A DNA stretch of 64,000 bases from Orientallactaga sibirica (GCA_036365145.1 JAEOAD010000040.1:14361501-14425500); one strand, 5' to 3'. Counted from the first letter of the stretch, positions 21,724 through 33,319 are shown. Made by a program: numbers and translations. The notes: generated from the sequence alone by a model not told the origin.

Positions 21724-21775
21724 AAGACCTTAGTCTATGGGGGGGGCATACATTCACACCCAAACCACCACAATA
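21255..21775 (-). mobile_element. LTR-like interspersed repeat, split by B1
   Basis: TCGTTGCTGGGACAAACATC and GAGGGTTTATTTCAGGCTCA are the reverse of the family end seen at 39040-39100. A B1 splits it, flanked by AAAGACTTTAGTCTA and AAAGACCTTAGTCTA, a target-site duplication with one mismatch. Confidence 0.55.
21540..21725 (+). mobile_element. B1 SINE with (AAAT)n tail
   Basis: Full-length B1 with a long (AAAT)n microsatellite tail (about 21683-21724). Confidence 0.95.
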
Positions 21776-21799
21776 GGCATGTGCACCATAATTAGATAA

Positions 21800-21955
21800 A
21801 AATGTAGGTTTTTATTATTATTTATTTATTTATTTATTTTTTTGGTTTTTCGAGATAGGGTTTTACTCTAGTCTAGGCTGACCTGGAATTCACTGTGGAG
21901 TCTCAGGGTGGTCTTGTACTCATGGTGATCCTCCTACCTCTGCCTCCCGAGTTTT
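21800..21955 (-). mobile_element. B1 SINE, head missing
   Basis: Antisense B1 with (TTTA)n tail. The match stops at CTCTGCCTCCCGAG, so the 5-prime part is absent. Confidence 0.9.
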
Positions 21956-22099
21956 TAAATAAAAGAGATAAAATTAAGATGCTTAGTCAAGTCTTAAAAC
22001 TTGAAAAATCTTCTTATGCCTAAATACAGACGTAGCCAATGCTCTTTAATGATTGTGTCAGAGTTAATGGCATGGATATATGTTTAGCCACTCCCTGGG

Positions 22100-22740
22100 C
22101 TGTCCCTAATTCACACCCAAAAACAAAAGGTGCACCTGAACTTCCAAGACTGTGAGCCAAAACAAATGTTTTCTCTCCTTAAATGGATTCTCTCAGAAGG
22201 GCAAGCATCTGGCACTCATTCGCAGGGGCAGGAGGTTCTGCTGCTGTGCACGCACATGTTCACATGTATAAATAAATTAATTAATTTTTTTAAATGCTTG
22301 CTTGAAATTTCATCTCCAGTATGAAATAGGAAGAGGTGGGACCAGCTGGGCCCTTTCGGAGGTGATTATGGCTCTGCTCTGATAAATGACCTAACCCATT
22401 CATGCGATTAATGAATTAATGGTGACCTCAAGAATGGGTCTGGTAGCAGAGCCAATTTGGCCAGGTCTCTGCTTCTTGTTACAAGGTGTGATGCCTCAGG
22501 ATTCTGCCTGTAAGAAAGCCATGCCAGACCAATGATCAGAATTGGCCTTTTCTGGTTCTGACTTCCCCCGGTGTGGGGTGCTGTGTTACCAGGCCCAGGA
22601 AATGAATGCCAACAGCTTCCATGCCCCAGTCCTTATTTCCTAATACTCAGGATACCTGAGCCATGTGTGAGGAGGCACAGCCACGCACCACACCATCTGC
22701 TCATGTTTTGAAGACTTCAAACATCAGTGGACCCTGAAGA
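22100..22740 (+). mobile_element. Old MaLR/MLT-like remnant (tentative)
   Basis: GAGCCAAAACAAATGTTTTC and GAGGTGGGACC...GGAGGTGATTATGG resemble pieces of MaLR-type LTRs. The rest is not recognised. Confidence 0.3.
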
Positions 22741-22895
22741 CCAGTGAGGTGCCAGCCTTGCATGTGAATCCTGGGACGTTATTGTCATTTGTTGTAGTTC
22801 ATGCACGCTGTGCTTTCAGGCAAAATATCCATCATCCTCTGCATGGGAGCGATCCCCCCTCCTCCCTGTGGCTTCTTGTGTGTGTGTGTGTTTTT

Positions 22896-23116
22896 AATTT
22901 TTTAAAATTATTTATTTATTTGCAAGCAGAGAGAGAGAGATAGAAGAGAGGCAGACAGGGAGAAAATAGGCACACTAGGGCCTCTAGCCACTGCAAACAA
23001 ACTCCAGATGCATGTGCCCCTTGTTCATCTGGCTTTCGTGGGTCCTGGAGAATCGAACCGGGATCCTTTGGCTTTGCAGGCAAACGCCTTAACCGCTAAG
23101 CCATCTCTCCAGCCCC
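22896..23116 (-). mobile_element. B2-superfamily SINE
   Basis: Antisense full-length copy, first of a row of four SINEs. Confidence 0.93.
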
Positions 23117-23129
23117 GTGTGTGTATGTT

Positions 23130-23347
23130 TAAACTATTTTATTTATTTATTTATTTTATTTGAGAGCGAGAGGGATGGAGTAAGAGAAATAGAGGCAGAT
23201 AGAGAGAGAATGGGCGCATGAGGGCCTCCAGCCACTGCAAATGAACTCCAGATGCACGCTCCACCTTGTGCATCTGGCTTATGTGGGTCCTGGAGAGTTG
23301 AACCTGGGCCCTTTGGCTTTGCAGGCAAGCGCCTTAACCACTAAGCC
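23130..23347 (-). mobile_element. B2-superfamily SINE, head cut
   Basis: Antisense copy. The head ends abruptly at CTAAGCCAACTC where a B1 begins. Confidence 0.92.
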
Positions 23348-23351
23348 AACT

Positions 23352-23516
23352 CTTGAGGTAGGGTTTCTCTGTGGCCCAAGCTGACCTAAAATTCACTATG
23401 TAGTCTCAGGGTGGCGTGGAACTCACAATGATCCTCCTACCTCTGCCTTCCAAGTGTTGCGATTAAAGGCGTGCGCCACCGCGCCTGGCTTGTTTTTTTT
23501 TTTTTTTTTTTTTTTT
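23352..23516 (-). mobile_element. B1 SINE
   Basis: Antisense B1. A T run follows at 23491-23516 and belongs to the next element. Confidence 0.9.
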
Positions 23517-23524
23517 GTTTGTTG

Positions 23525-23732
23525 TTTTTGAAAAATGTATTTTTATTTATTTGCAAGCAAAGTGAGAGAGAGAATGAATACAGGTGTGCCAGGGGCTCTA
23601 GCCACTGCAAATGAACTCCAGATGCATGCACCACTTTGTGCACCTGGCTTTACGTGGGTCCTGGGGAATCAAATCAGATATCAAGCTTTGCTTGTAGGCA
23701 CCTTAACCACTGAGCAATCTCTCCAGCCCTTC
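23525..23732 (-). mobile_element. B2-superfamily SINE
   Basis: Antisense copy of the diverged type seen at 12556-12769. Confidence 0.92.
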
Positions 23733-24426
23733 TCGTGTGTTTTAAAGCCTGAATTCTGTGTTTTGTTTTGTTTTGTTTTAAGATCTAGGTTGGCTAACCC
23801 ACCCTGCCCTGTGAGAGAGCACAGATTCATGCACATAGATAGCCTTTCTGCCAGTCCTTGTGTGCAGCAATGTAAGCCTTCCCATGTGTGCTCAGACTGG
23901 CAGATGACAGGGTGACCAGAAGCCCAAGGGACACAGTCAGGAGACAATGGTGTCAGTCTTCACCCTCATGGGGCCTCGTTTTTTGGTTTGGATTTCTATG
24001 GGTTCACTTTTCGCCTCTAGGAACTGGGTTGGCAGGATGCCTGTGCCTGCGGGCCTCCAGAGGCAGCTAGGAGCCCAGGGCGATCATGTGTGTGTTGTGT
24101 GTGTGTGCGGGGGGAGGGTGTTCAAGTTCCTCCGAGAAGAGGGCTCTCTAAATTCAGCACATGACTGTGTGCTGCTCTGGAATAGGGGAGCCAGGGCCTC
24201 TCTGCAGCACTCTCCACATGTCACTGTAATTGCAGAGGCACTTCCATAACAGAAACGGGCCACTCACTGGCCACAAGGTGCAGGTCACAGGTGCGGGATC
24301 GCCTGGAGAGCCTTGCAATCGTTAATAACAGCCTGGGGCGGCTGCAGAGCAAACCCCAGCAAGCCTTCTGTGCTGGGAACTACAGGCTGCAACAGCTCTG
24401 CATGTGTGCACGCATGCGTGTGCATG

Positions 24427-24467
<41 letters not shown>

Positions 24468-24770
24468 GGTGGAAGTGAATAGCCAGGGAATATTCTTTAC
24501 AGACAAGCTCCAGAGAGCTGTAGTTTTCCTTTTTTTGGCCTGTGTTCAAAATATTTGCTGAGCCCTGGGGCTGTCATGGATGAAGGAGTGATCCCTAATA
24601 TACTGGGAAGTGTGAGGGGTAGCCTGTCACACTTCTCTGCCTCCAGGACAAAGGTGTATGAGAGAAAGGGGACCCACAGGTGGGTCAGTGGGCTGGTATT
24701 AGTGAGAGACAGTCACAAAGGATTGAAGGAGAGAAACAAGCGGACACCATTCGAATAATCTGTTTCAAAT
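23733..24770. other. Unrecognised stretch with (CA)n
   Basis: Repeat-free except for a (CA)n microsatellite at 24429-24466. No supported exon. Confidence 0.4.
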
Positions 24771-24772
24771 AA

Positions 24773-24985
24773 GGGAGAGGGCTTGGCAATTAAAGCACTT
24801 ACCCGCAAAGCCTGACCACCCAGGTTCAATTCCTCAGTACCCACGTAAGGCCAGATGCACAAAGCGGAGTTCATTTACAGTGGCTAGAGGCCCTGATGTG
24901 CCCAATCTCTCTCTCTCTCTCTTTCCCTCCCTCTCTGCTTGCAAATAAAAAAAACAACTAATAAATAAAAATTTAAAAATAAAAT
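24773..24985 (+). mobile_element. B2-superfamily SINE, diverged
   Basis: The head is degraded (GAGAGGGCTTGGCAATTAAA). The B-box, body, CT tract and A-rich tail are clear. Confidence 0.88.
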
Positions 24986-25079
24986 AAGGAAGAGAGACCA
25001 AGACAGGGACTAGGTAGGTCAGCAGAGTCCCAAAAGAGTTGCTTAGAAGGGCCTCAGGCTAGCCTTAAGAAAGGAAAGA

Positions 25080-25122
25080 GGGGCTGGAGAGGTGATTTAG
25101 TGGTTAAGGTGATTGCCTATGA
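25080..25122 (+). mobile_element. B2-superfamily SINE head only
   Basis: Only GGGGCTGGAGAGGTGATTTAG to GATTGCCTATGAA is present. A 3-prime loss is unusual for L1-mediated insertion; a later deletion near the adjacent B1 is likely. Confidence 0.8.
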
Positions 25123-25139
25123 AATAAAAATTTAAAATT

Positions 25140-25296
25140 ATTATTTATTTTATTTTTTTGAAGTAGGGTCTCACTCTAGGCCAGGCTGACCTGGAATTCA
25201 CTATGTAGTCTCAAGGTGGCCTTGAACTCATGGAGATCCTCCTACCTCTGCCTCCCGAGTGCTAGGATTAAAGGCGTGCACCACCACACCTGGCTC
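25140..25296 (-). mobile_element. B1 SINE
   Basis: Antisense B1. AAATTTAAAA strings on both sides look like the target-site duplication. Confidence 0.93.
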
Positions 25297-25369
25297 CCTA
25301 AATTTAAAAAAAGAAAAGAAAAGAAAGAAAGAAAGGAAAGAGATCCCTGGGGTATAGAATCAGCTATGG

Positions 25370-25685
25370 TTGGAAAATGAAATGTCCCCCACAGGATCGT
25401 GCTTTGAATGCTTGGTCTCCAGCTGGTGCTGCTGTTTTGGGAAGCTATGGAATCTTAGGGGACAGACTCTTACTGAGGAATTTAATCCCTGGGGGTGTGC
25501 CTTTGAAGCCCCTGGGTCTCCTCCTCTGTCTCTCTGCTTCCTGTCTGTCTTGGCCTGAGCTGTTTTGCTCCACCCAGTTCTCCCTGTCTTGTTGGACTGA
25601 CAACTCTGAAACTGTGACGGGAATAAAGCCTTCCGTCCTTTAGGTTGTCAGGTGTTTTGGGTCACGGCTGGGAAAGGTGAGTAAT
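25370..25685 (+). mobile_element. LTR-like interspersed repeat
   Basis: GAAATGTCCCCCACAGG, TTGAATGCTTGGTCTCCAGC, a GAATAAAGCC polyadenylation region and a terminal GTGAGTAATACAG follow the layout of 38463-39110. Confidence 0.6.
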
Positions 25686-25824
25686 ACAGAATCCGCCAGG
25701 GAGATGTGCTCATTTCCTGGTCTGTGGTCTCTGGTTTTTCTCCTCTGAAACTGGGGCCATTTGACTTTCACCTGCAGACCCATCCACTCTGGACTTCCTA
25801 CAACCAAACCCTTCTGTCTTTAAA

Positions 25825-26029
25825 ATATTTTTATTTTATTTATATATTTATTTAAGAGAGAGAGAGAGACAGAGAATGGGAGCGCCAGGGCCTCCTGCCA
25901 CTGCAAATGAACTCCAGACACATGAGTCCCCTTGTGCATCTAGCTTACATGGGTCCTGAGGAATCAAACCGAGGTCCTTTCACTTTGCAGGCAAGAGCCT
26001 TAACTGCGAAGCCATCTCTCCAGCCCCCT
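25825..26029 (-). mobile_element. B2-superfamily SINE
   Basis: Antisense full-length copy. Confidence 0.93.
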
Positions 26030-27655
26030 TTCTGTCTTTAGATATATGTAGAATTGAATTCAGATCCAAACGTTGTTTCTTGGATAAAGATGTACAGTCT
26101 CCAAGACCCAGCGTCTTTGTCTATCAGATGGAGGAAACACCATATACCATATGGATGTGTGGCTGTCACATGTAAAATTTCCAGACATGAGGAGAAACAG
26201 TCGTGATAGGAGGATAGTAGCAGATTTTTTTTTTTAATTTGGAGATCTAATCTTAGGTACAAGACACTGGTGTTGTTTGAGAGTCCATGTACCTGCCCAT
26301 ATCTTGTCCATGATCCCCAAAGGTAGCATGTGGGACTCTGCTCCTCACGCGTCATTCAGCGTTCGCAAGGTGGATCTCCTGCTTTCCTGTGACATCTTGG
26401 TAGAACCCACTTTTCTGTGTTGATGAACTTCGCCTGCCTGTTACCAACACACTCAGTAAACAGACTGTAACCAAAATTCCAACGGTAGAAGACAGACAGA
26501 CAGATAGACAGTAAGAAAGTAAGCAAAATAAGTGTATAATACATTAGATGGTATTAAGCTCCCCTTGGGCCACGGGAAGAGAGTAAAGGAGGGAAATGTC
26601 AGAGTGGGGTTGAAATTTTTTGAGAAATGGCTCACCTGGCTTAATACTGTGGCCTACAGGTAAGTGCCCTCTGATGTTACATGCCCGGCCGCCACTGCCT
26701 GCTGTCTGGTCTCACACATCTGGTCACATATTTTGCTTTGCCTGAAAGCTTGGCTTTAGACCCGGGAAGAACCCGAGTCAGCAGAAGCTGGCAAATGAAG
26801 ACAGGGAGGTGACAGGCAGGGGGAGGAGAGGTGGGGACGACTCTCAGGTTCATGGGCCCTGGGAGGAATCAAGACAGGGACCTCTTAGCAGCCAGGCTTG
26901 TTCCTCTGTCTTCATTCCGCACTATGTGATCTAACCCACATTACCAGCGCCACAGCTTTGTTGGAAAATAGCAGATTTTAGCTCCTCAGCCCAGTATTTC
27001 AACATGACCCTGCATCCTAATGTGATTCTTCCACACGTTCAAGCCAAACAGATCACAGCACGTGCCCAACTCGCTTGTATATAGTTTCTGCATGGTGCCC
27101 TTGAGGGAGGTTAGAAGAAGAAGAGGCCATAGAGAAGAATGTCATTGTCCCCAAGTGTCACACCAACGTTCCTGTAGGTGCTCTGTGGGTCTCAACACTG
27201 GGACTCCTTCCTGGTGGACACCATCGCCATGTCACCTACACACACCCACCTTCCAGACAGAGGGATGGAAGGACTAAGTGCCAAGAGGGCATGTGCCACT
27301 CCTCTTTAAAGTCTTTGGCTCACAGTCCCTCAGTGAGGACCCAGTCGCCATGGAAACAACATAGCTGCAAGAGAGGCCGGAAGGCGGTGTCTTTAGCTGG
27401 GTGATTGGATTGCTGCTGTATCATAGAAGAAAAGGAAAGGGATCATGTGAGGATCAGACACATTGGGATGTGGCCACTGCTAAGGTACAGGTCGAGACAA
27501 GAACTGAGATACACGCACTCACGTCAGGATTAAGGTCTCATGGACTGTGGTGCTGTGAACTTGAACCAGAAGATAGTGCCAAGGCCAGATCCAAGTGTCT
27601 AGGAAACTCTTGTTGAAACCATGCACCATCATACTCACTGTACTATATTTATGCT
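26030..27655. other. Longest repeat-poor stretch (about 1.6 kb)
   Basis: No repeat family recognised. Short frames on both strands lack recognisable domains or convincing splice context. It could hold conserved non-coding DNA, which cannot be judged from one species. Confidence 0.4.
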
Positions 27656-27659
27656 AAGT

Positions 27660-27727
27660 ATTTCTTTTCTTATTTTTAAAATATTTTTTTTGTTTATGTA
27701 TTATTTATTTATTCATCAGAGAGAAAG

Positions 27728-27762
<35 letters not shown>

Positions 27763-27951
27763 ATATGCCAGGGCCTCTAGCTTTCTTTTTTTATTTTAAA
27801 AATATTTTATTTATTTGTTTATTTGTTTGTTTGTTTATTTATTATTATTCATCAGAGAGAAATAGAAAAATGCAGATAGAGAGAGAGAGAGAGAGAGAAT
27901 GGGCATGCCAGGGACTCTAGCTTTCTTTTCTTATTTTTAAAATATTTTATT

Positions 27952-27986
<35 letters not shown>

Positions 27987-28009
27987 TCAGAGAGAAAGAG
28001 GCAGAGAGG

Positions 28010-28047
<38 letters not shown>

Positions 28048-28192
28048 ATGGGCATGCCAGGTCCTCTAGCCACTGCAAGTGAACTCCAGGTACATGTTCC
28101 ATCTTGGGCATCTGGCTTACATGGGTCCTGGGGAATGGAACCTTTAGCTTGGCAGACAAGTGCCTTAATTGCTAAGCCATCTCTCCATCCCT
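27660..28192 (-). mobile_element. B2-superfamily SINE with triplicated 3-prime part
   Basis: One antisense head (about 28060-28192) is preceded by three tandem copies of the tail/body edge, starting near 27663, 27785 and 27925. Each runs from CTTTT(C/T)TTATTTTTAAAATAT through (TTTA)n and GAGAGAAA to ATGCCAGG..CTCTAG. Confidence 0.85.
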
Positions 28193-28292
28193 ATGCTAGG
28201 GATTTCTTTTGCATGACTCATGTAAAAAAAAAAAAAAAAGCTTTCTGCTGAGGTATAGCTTATAGTTCTGAATTGGGGAATGTGGGCTTAAG

Positions 28293-28517
28293 AATTTTTA
28301 TTATTATTTATTTATTTACAAGCATAGAGAGACAAAGAAGAGAGAGAGAGGGGAGAGGAAATGAGAACAGGCATGCCAGGACCTCTGGCCACTATAAATG
28401 AACTCCAGATTCATGTGACACTTTGTGCATCTGGCTTTACGTGGGTACTGGGAAATTGATCCAGAGTTAATGACTTTATAGGCAAGTGTATAAATCACTT
28501 AGCCATCTCTCAAGCTT
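28293..28517 (-). mobile_element. B2-superfamily SINE, diverged
   Basis: Antisense copy with many changes (GGGTACTGGGAAATTGATCC). Head at CCATCTCTCAAGC. Confidence 0.88.
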
Positions 28518-28719
28518 CTATACATGTTTTTGATAGCATGGATGCTGTGTTTAGCACAGGGTATATATCATAGAGGATCACAGGCATGGCACCCCCTGTG
28601 ATTGTGCAAGATGTAGAGCTGATTCCACGGTAGGCCTCTCTGTGAGTCAATGGTCCTGCCCTGATGGTACTTTTCAACTGGGTTGAAGACTGACTTTGGA
28701 GATTATGGGGATTTTGTTT

Positions 28720-28950
28720 AGATTTTTTTTGAAAAATATTTATTTATTTGAGAGAGGGAAGGAGGGAGGGAGAGGAAAAGGGGGAGAGAAGAAAAGAATG
28801 CATGTGACAGACTCTCCTGCCACTGCAAATGAACTCCAGATGCATGTGCCACTTTGTGTATCTTGCTTTATGTAGGTTCTGGATAATTGAATCTGGGCTG
28901 ACAGGCTTTGCAAGCAAGTGCCTTTAACTGCTGAGCCATCTCTCCAGACC
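28720..28950 (-). mobile_element. B2-superfamily SINE, diverged type
   Basis: Antisense copy. The purine tract contains (GGGA) units. Confidence 0.9.
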
Positions 28951-29199
28951 TGTTTAGATTCTTATTATAGATTAAAGGCCAATTTTAATTTTTGGAGTTG
29001 TAAAATTTCATTGTTCCTTCTTTTACAACATGTATTTTATTTGAGTTTAGGAAAGACTATATCATTTTACCAAGAAACCATATGAAAAAACTTTTAAATC
29101 ATATTAGATGACTTTTAGGACTTTTATTTAGAAAAGAGATCTGTGAGATGTGTCCAGCAGTCTGGACAGTAGAAATGTTACAAGTAAGAATTCCACTGT

Positions 29200-29277
29200 G
29201 GGGCTGGGGGTATGGCTTGATGCTAGAGCACTTGCCTACCATGTAAGAGTCCCTGGGTTCATCCTCCGAACCACAGG
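29200..29277 (+). mobile_element. ID-like SINE
   Basis: GGGGCTGGGGGTATGGCTTG, AGAGCACTTGCCTACCATG and GGGTTCATCCTCCGAACCAC match the tRNA-Ala/BC1-type ID core. Its A-rich tail seeded the purine tract that follows. Confidence 0.85.
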
Positions 29278-29278
29278 A

Positions 29279-29349
<71 letters not shown>

Positions 29350-29690
29350 GAAGGAAGGAAGGAAGGAAGGAAGGAAGAAAGAGAGAGAGAAGGAAGGAGG
29401 GAGGGAGGAAGGAAGGAAGGAAGAAAGGAAAAAGAAGAAATGGAGAAAGAAGAAAAAAGAAGAAAGAAAGAAAGAAGAAAAAAAGAAAGAAAGAAAGAAG
29501 AAAGAAGAAAGAAAGAAAAAAGAAAGAAAAAGAAAGAAAAAGAGAAAAAGCAAGAAAGAAAGAGAAAGAAAGAGGGAAAGAAAAGGAAAGAGGGAGGAAG
29601 GAAGGAAGGAAGGAAAGAAGGAGGGGAGAAAAAGGAAGGAAGGGAGTATAAAAGGAAGGAAAGAAACAGCAAGAAAAACATCTACCATGC
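29278..29690. repeat. Purine-only tract of about 0.41 kb
   Basis: GAAA, GGAA and GGGA units in an almost unbroken purine strand. It creates open frames of 191 codons (plus) and 150 codons (minus) that are low-complexity only. Confidence 0.95.
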
Positions 29691-29817
29691 CAGCAAGGGA
29701 TTTTATGGGTGCCGTGGCATCATAAAATTTCCTGGGTGAGAAACGAGTTTATCTTTGTTCTAAGCGGTTACTTTCTGTGATGGTAAAATATACATAACAT
29801 TGATCGTGTCCAAAAAT

Positions 29818-29925
29818 GAAAACTGGATTTGGTGGCACATGCCGTAATCTCAGAATTTGTAAGGATGATTCAAAAGAATCATGAGTTCTAGGCTAACCTG
29901 GGCTACAAATAAAACAAAAATCAAA
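29818..29925 (+). mobile_element. Old B1-like SINE
   Basis: GGTGGCACATGCCGTAATCT and GAGTTCTAGGCTAACCTGGG are B1-like but heavily diverged. Confidence 0.6.
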
Positions 29926-30084
29926 GAAATTAAAAATATTTTAGGGACATGAATGTGTTTAGTCTGATTCAAACATTACGAAAGGTATATAAGTATCGAA
30001 AATTCTTCACTGATATGTGCAATGTGAATGTTTTTATACATCAGCTAATAGAGGAAGAGGGAACGAAAGAAAACAGTAATGTCA

Positions 30085-30237
30085 TTTTTGAGGGTTTGTT
30101 TTGAGGTAGGGTCTCACTTTACCCCAGGCTGACCTGGAACTCACTACCTAGTCCAGGCTACCCTTGAGTTCATGAGGATCCTTCTACCTCTGCCTCCCAA
30201 GTGCTGGGATTAAAGGGGTGTAACACCACGCCAGGCC
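30085..30237 (-). mobile_element. B1 SINE
   Basis: Antisense B1 inside the L1M relic. Confidence 0.92.
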
Positions 30238-30551
30238 AAAAGAATGTAAGTGTACATTTCAGTGGTATTACATGTATTCACAACATCTAACCATGGCCAC
30301 TGTTTGCTCAAAACTTGTAAACAGGATTGTCTCTTATTTCACCTCAGTGCCTAATAACTTTCATGCTGCTTTCTGTCAGATGGATTTCCTGTTCTAAAGT
30401 ACCACATATAAGAGAACCCACACGGTATGTGTCCCTGTGTCTGGTTTATTTCATGGGTAGCCATGTCACAGCATATATAACATAATCACATAGCATACAT
30501 CATATATAGCATTTATCATATACTGAAACTTCTTTTGTTTTGTGGTGTTGT

Positions 30552-30694
30552 GTTTTGTTTCTGGATTTTTCCAGGTAGGGTCTCGCTCTAGCCCAGGCTT
30601 ACCTGGAATTCACTCTGCAGTCTCAGGGTGGCCTCGAACTCACAGCCATCCTTCTATCTCTGCCTCCGGAGAGCGTGTGCCACCACGCCCGGCA
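30552..30694 (-). mobile_element. B1 SINE
   Basis: Antisense B1 with a small deletion (CTCCGGAGAGCGTGTGCCAC). Confidence 0.9.
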
Positions 30695-30987
30695 TGAAAC
30701 CTCCTTTTTTATGGAGGAATAGTATTCCATGGTGGATGCGTGTCTGTCCCATTTTGTCACGTATTCCTCTGTCGATGACACTTCCACCTTTTGCTTACTA
30801 TGACTAACGTTGCTCTGAACACTGATCCATAGATATCTGTTAAAATTCCTGTTTTAGGTTTCTAAGCACACACACACACACATATTTCATGTTTTTCATT
30901 ATGCTCCTTTGAGGAATGAGTGAACTGTTTGATCACTAGCAAGCCACAAGTGTTCTTATTCTACATGGCCATCAACAGTTGTTCCTT

Positions 30988-31039
30988 TTTTTTTGTTTAT
31001 ATATTTAGTTTTATTAGCAATGGACAGAGAAAGAAAGAG

Positions 31040-31080
<41 letters not shown>

Positions 31081-31236
31081 GGCGTACCAGGGCCTCCAGA
31101 CACTGCAAATGAACTCCAGATGCAAGTGCCACCTGGTACATCTGGCTTAGGTGGGTACTGGGGAATTGATCCTCGAACCGGGGTCCTTAGGCTTCACAGG
31201 CAAGCCCTTAACCGCTAAGCCATCTCCCCAGCCCTT
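30988..31236 (-). mobile_element. B2-superfamily SINE
   Basis: Antisense full-length copy with a (GA)n tract, inside the L1M relic. Confidence 0.92.
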
Positions 31237-31244
31237 TTTTTTTT

Positions 31245-31285
31245 TAATAAGCAAGTGCCTTTAGCTGAGCCATCTCCTCAGCCTT
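31245..31285 (-). mobile_element. B2-superfamily SINE head remnant
   Basis: Only AAGCAAGTGCCTTTAGCTGA and GCCATCTCCTCAGCC remain. Confidence 0.7.
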
Positions 31286-31564
31286 GTTTTTCCTTTTTTT
31301 TTTTTTTTTTAAATTAGTATTATTGACATCCTACTGGGGTGAAGTGGTATCTAGTGTGGTGGGTCGGACCACTGATTAGATTACTGTCAATCAATAGAGT
31401 ACAGCTCCCTCTGTAAGACTTGGGCAATACTCTTGGCCCAGCTTCTAGGCAGAGCATGCTCCCAGGAGCATGTCAAAGCTGGGTGAATGGCATGTGGAGG
31501 GCTGGCCTCCTCTAGACTAGCCTGCCCCAGAGATATCTTATGAGCCCCAAAGAATCTATGAATC

Positions 31565-31735
31565 GGGCTGGAGAGATGGCTTAGCGGTTAAGGCACATGC
31601 CTGTAAAGCCTAAGGACCCAGGTTTGATTCTCCAGGTCCCATGTAAGCCTGATGCAGATGGTGGCACATGCGTCTGGAGTTCGTTTGCAGTGGCTAGAAT
31701 AAATAAAATAAAATATTTTTTTTTAAAAAAAGAAC
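31565..31735 (+). mobile_element. B2-superfamily SINE lacking CT tract
   Basis: Sense copy that passes from GCAGTGGCTAGA directly to an AATAAA tail, so the CT-rich part is absent. Confidence 0.92.
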
Positions 31736-31974
31736 CTGTGAATCTCACAGCCATGTGAGGAATTGGGGAAGACCCCAAAACCTAATGCTGCTGGCCCAGC
31801 TTCGCTTCTGTGACGGTGAAATTCTGTTGTCACCTTGATCAGACTGGGACTCAGAGAACATCTGTGCCTCTTGGGTGGGTCTGTGAGGGCGTCCCAAGAA
31901 AGACTGATGGGGGGAGGAAGAATTTCTCCCAGTGCGAAAATCAAATATATATAATAAATAAATAAAAATAAAGA

Positions 31975-32196
31975 TTAAAAAAATTTATTTTATTTATTTA
32001 TTTGAGAGACAGAGGCAGAGAGAGAGGGAGAGGGAGAGAAAGAGATTGGCACGCCAGGGCTTCCAGCTACTGCAAACAAACTCCAGACGCATGCGCTCCT
32101 GTATGCATCTGGCTTAAGTGGGTTCTGGTAAGTCGAACTGGGATCCTTTACCTTTGCAGGCAAGTGCTTTAATCGCTAAGCCATCTCTCCAACCCC
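31975..32196 (-). mobile_element. B2-superfamily SINE
   Basis: Antisense full-length copy. Confidence 0.93.
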
Positions 32197-32344
32197 AAGA
32201 TATATATATTTTTAAAGGCCAAAATAATAGAACCAAGGTATCAGCTGGGCACCATTTATGCAAGCCTGCCCTCCAGCTGCAGCTTCGAGGGAGCGTCAGT
32301 GTCCTGATGGGCAGAGAATGGAGCCGGTGACCATGTTACCGCCT

Positions 32345-32347
<3 letters not shown>

Positions 32348-32378
<31 letters not shown>

Positions 32379-32756
32379 TTTTTTATTGACTTTTAATCTT
32401 ACATACCAAAAAAAAAAACCCCACCTGGTATTTCCCTCCCCTCCCCCATTCCACTTTAGAACTCCCGTCTCCATCATATCCCCTCCCTCTCTCCATTAGT
32501 CTCTTTCCTAATTTGATGACATCATCTTTCTCTTCTATTTTGAGGGTCTTGCAAAGGTATTGCTAGGCACCGCAAGATCATGGATATGGAGGCCAATTTC
32601 TGTCTGGGCAGCTGCATTGTAAGAGGTCATATCCTTCCTTTGGCTCTTCCATTCTATCCGCCCCCTCTTCCGCAATGGTCCCTGAGCCATTGGAGGGTGT
32701 GACAGAGGTGTTTCAGTGCTAGACACTCCTCCATCCCTTCTTCTCAGCACGATGAC
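32348..32756 (-). mobile_element. Young-looking 5-prime-truncated L1 end
   Basis: A T run at the left is the poly(A) tail. The minus strand holds the L1 3-prime UTR with GATGACATCA and GGGAGGGGATATGATGGAGA. CCGCCTGTT flanks it at 32339-32347 and 32757-32765, a target-site duplication. The element at 57548-57774 is the same family. Confidence 0.85.
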
Positions 32757-33017
32757 CCGCCTGTTCTTTTGGAAACACCAGGCCTGGGTAGGAGCCCCTC
32801 ATCTAAAGATGAAACCCCGGTGAGAAGCCACATAAGATCTATGAAAAAAAATCAATAAGAATTTATTATAGCAGCCTCTAAGAGAGATTTACCATGGGAA
32901 TTAGAGGAACTCTTAAGACATTCGTTGAGCGGCCATGATAGGATGCAAAGGAATTCTAAGAAATAACAGAAAGAATTATGGGGGGAAAGAGTCTAAGATT
33001 TTAAAAAGTGTCACCTG

Positions 33018-33208
33018 AGGTCTGGAGAGATTGCTTACTGATTAAGGCTCTTACTTGCAAAGCCAAGGACCTAGGTTCAATTCCCCAGGACCCACATACG
33101 CCAACAAGGTGGCACATGCATCTGAAGTTTGTTTGCAATGGCTCGAGGCCCTGATATGCCCATTCTTTCTCTCTCAATAAATAAATAAAAATAAAAAATA
33201 TTTTTAAA
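33018..33208 (+). mobile_element. B2-superfamily SINE
   Basis: Sense copy flanked by TTAAAAAGTGTCACCTGA on both sides, a clear 18-nt target-site duplication. Confidence 0.95.
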
Positions 33209-33319
33209 AAGTGTCACCTGAAAGATTAAACTAGACCAACTATGGGAAATAATGAACAGTTTCATTTTAGTTTTCCACTGTTATTTTCCTGTACTTTATT
33301 AGTTTTTTCTTTTCTTTTT

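Larger units (their letters stand above)
29780..31355 (-). mobile_element. Old L1M relic, split by SINEs
   Basis: Antisense L1M 3-prime and ORF2-end sequence: AAATATACATAACATTGATC, TACATTTCAGTGGTATTACA, GAATAGTATTCCATGG, TCAACAGTTGTTCC and GGGGTGAAGTGGTATCTAGT appear in the expected order. Five SINE pieces interrupt it. Confidence 0.75.

Noticed and set aside
29150..29725. Long open frames (191 codons plus, 140-150 codons minus) over the purine tract
   Set aside because: The products are only Lys/Glu/Arg or Phe/Leu/Ser runs produced by GAAA/GGAA repeats.
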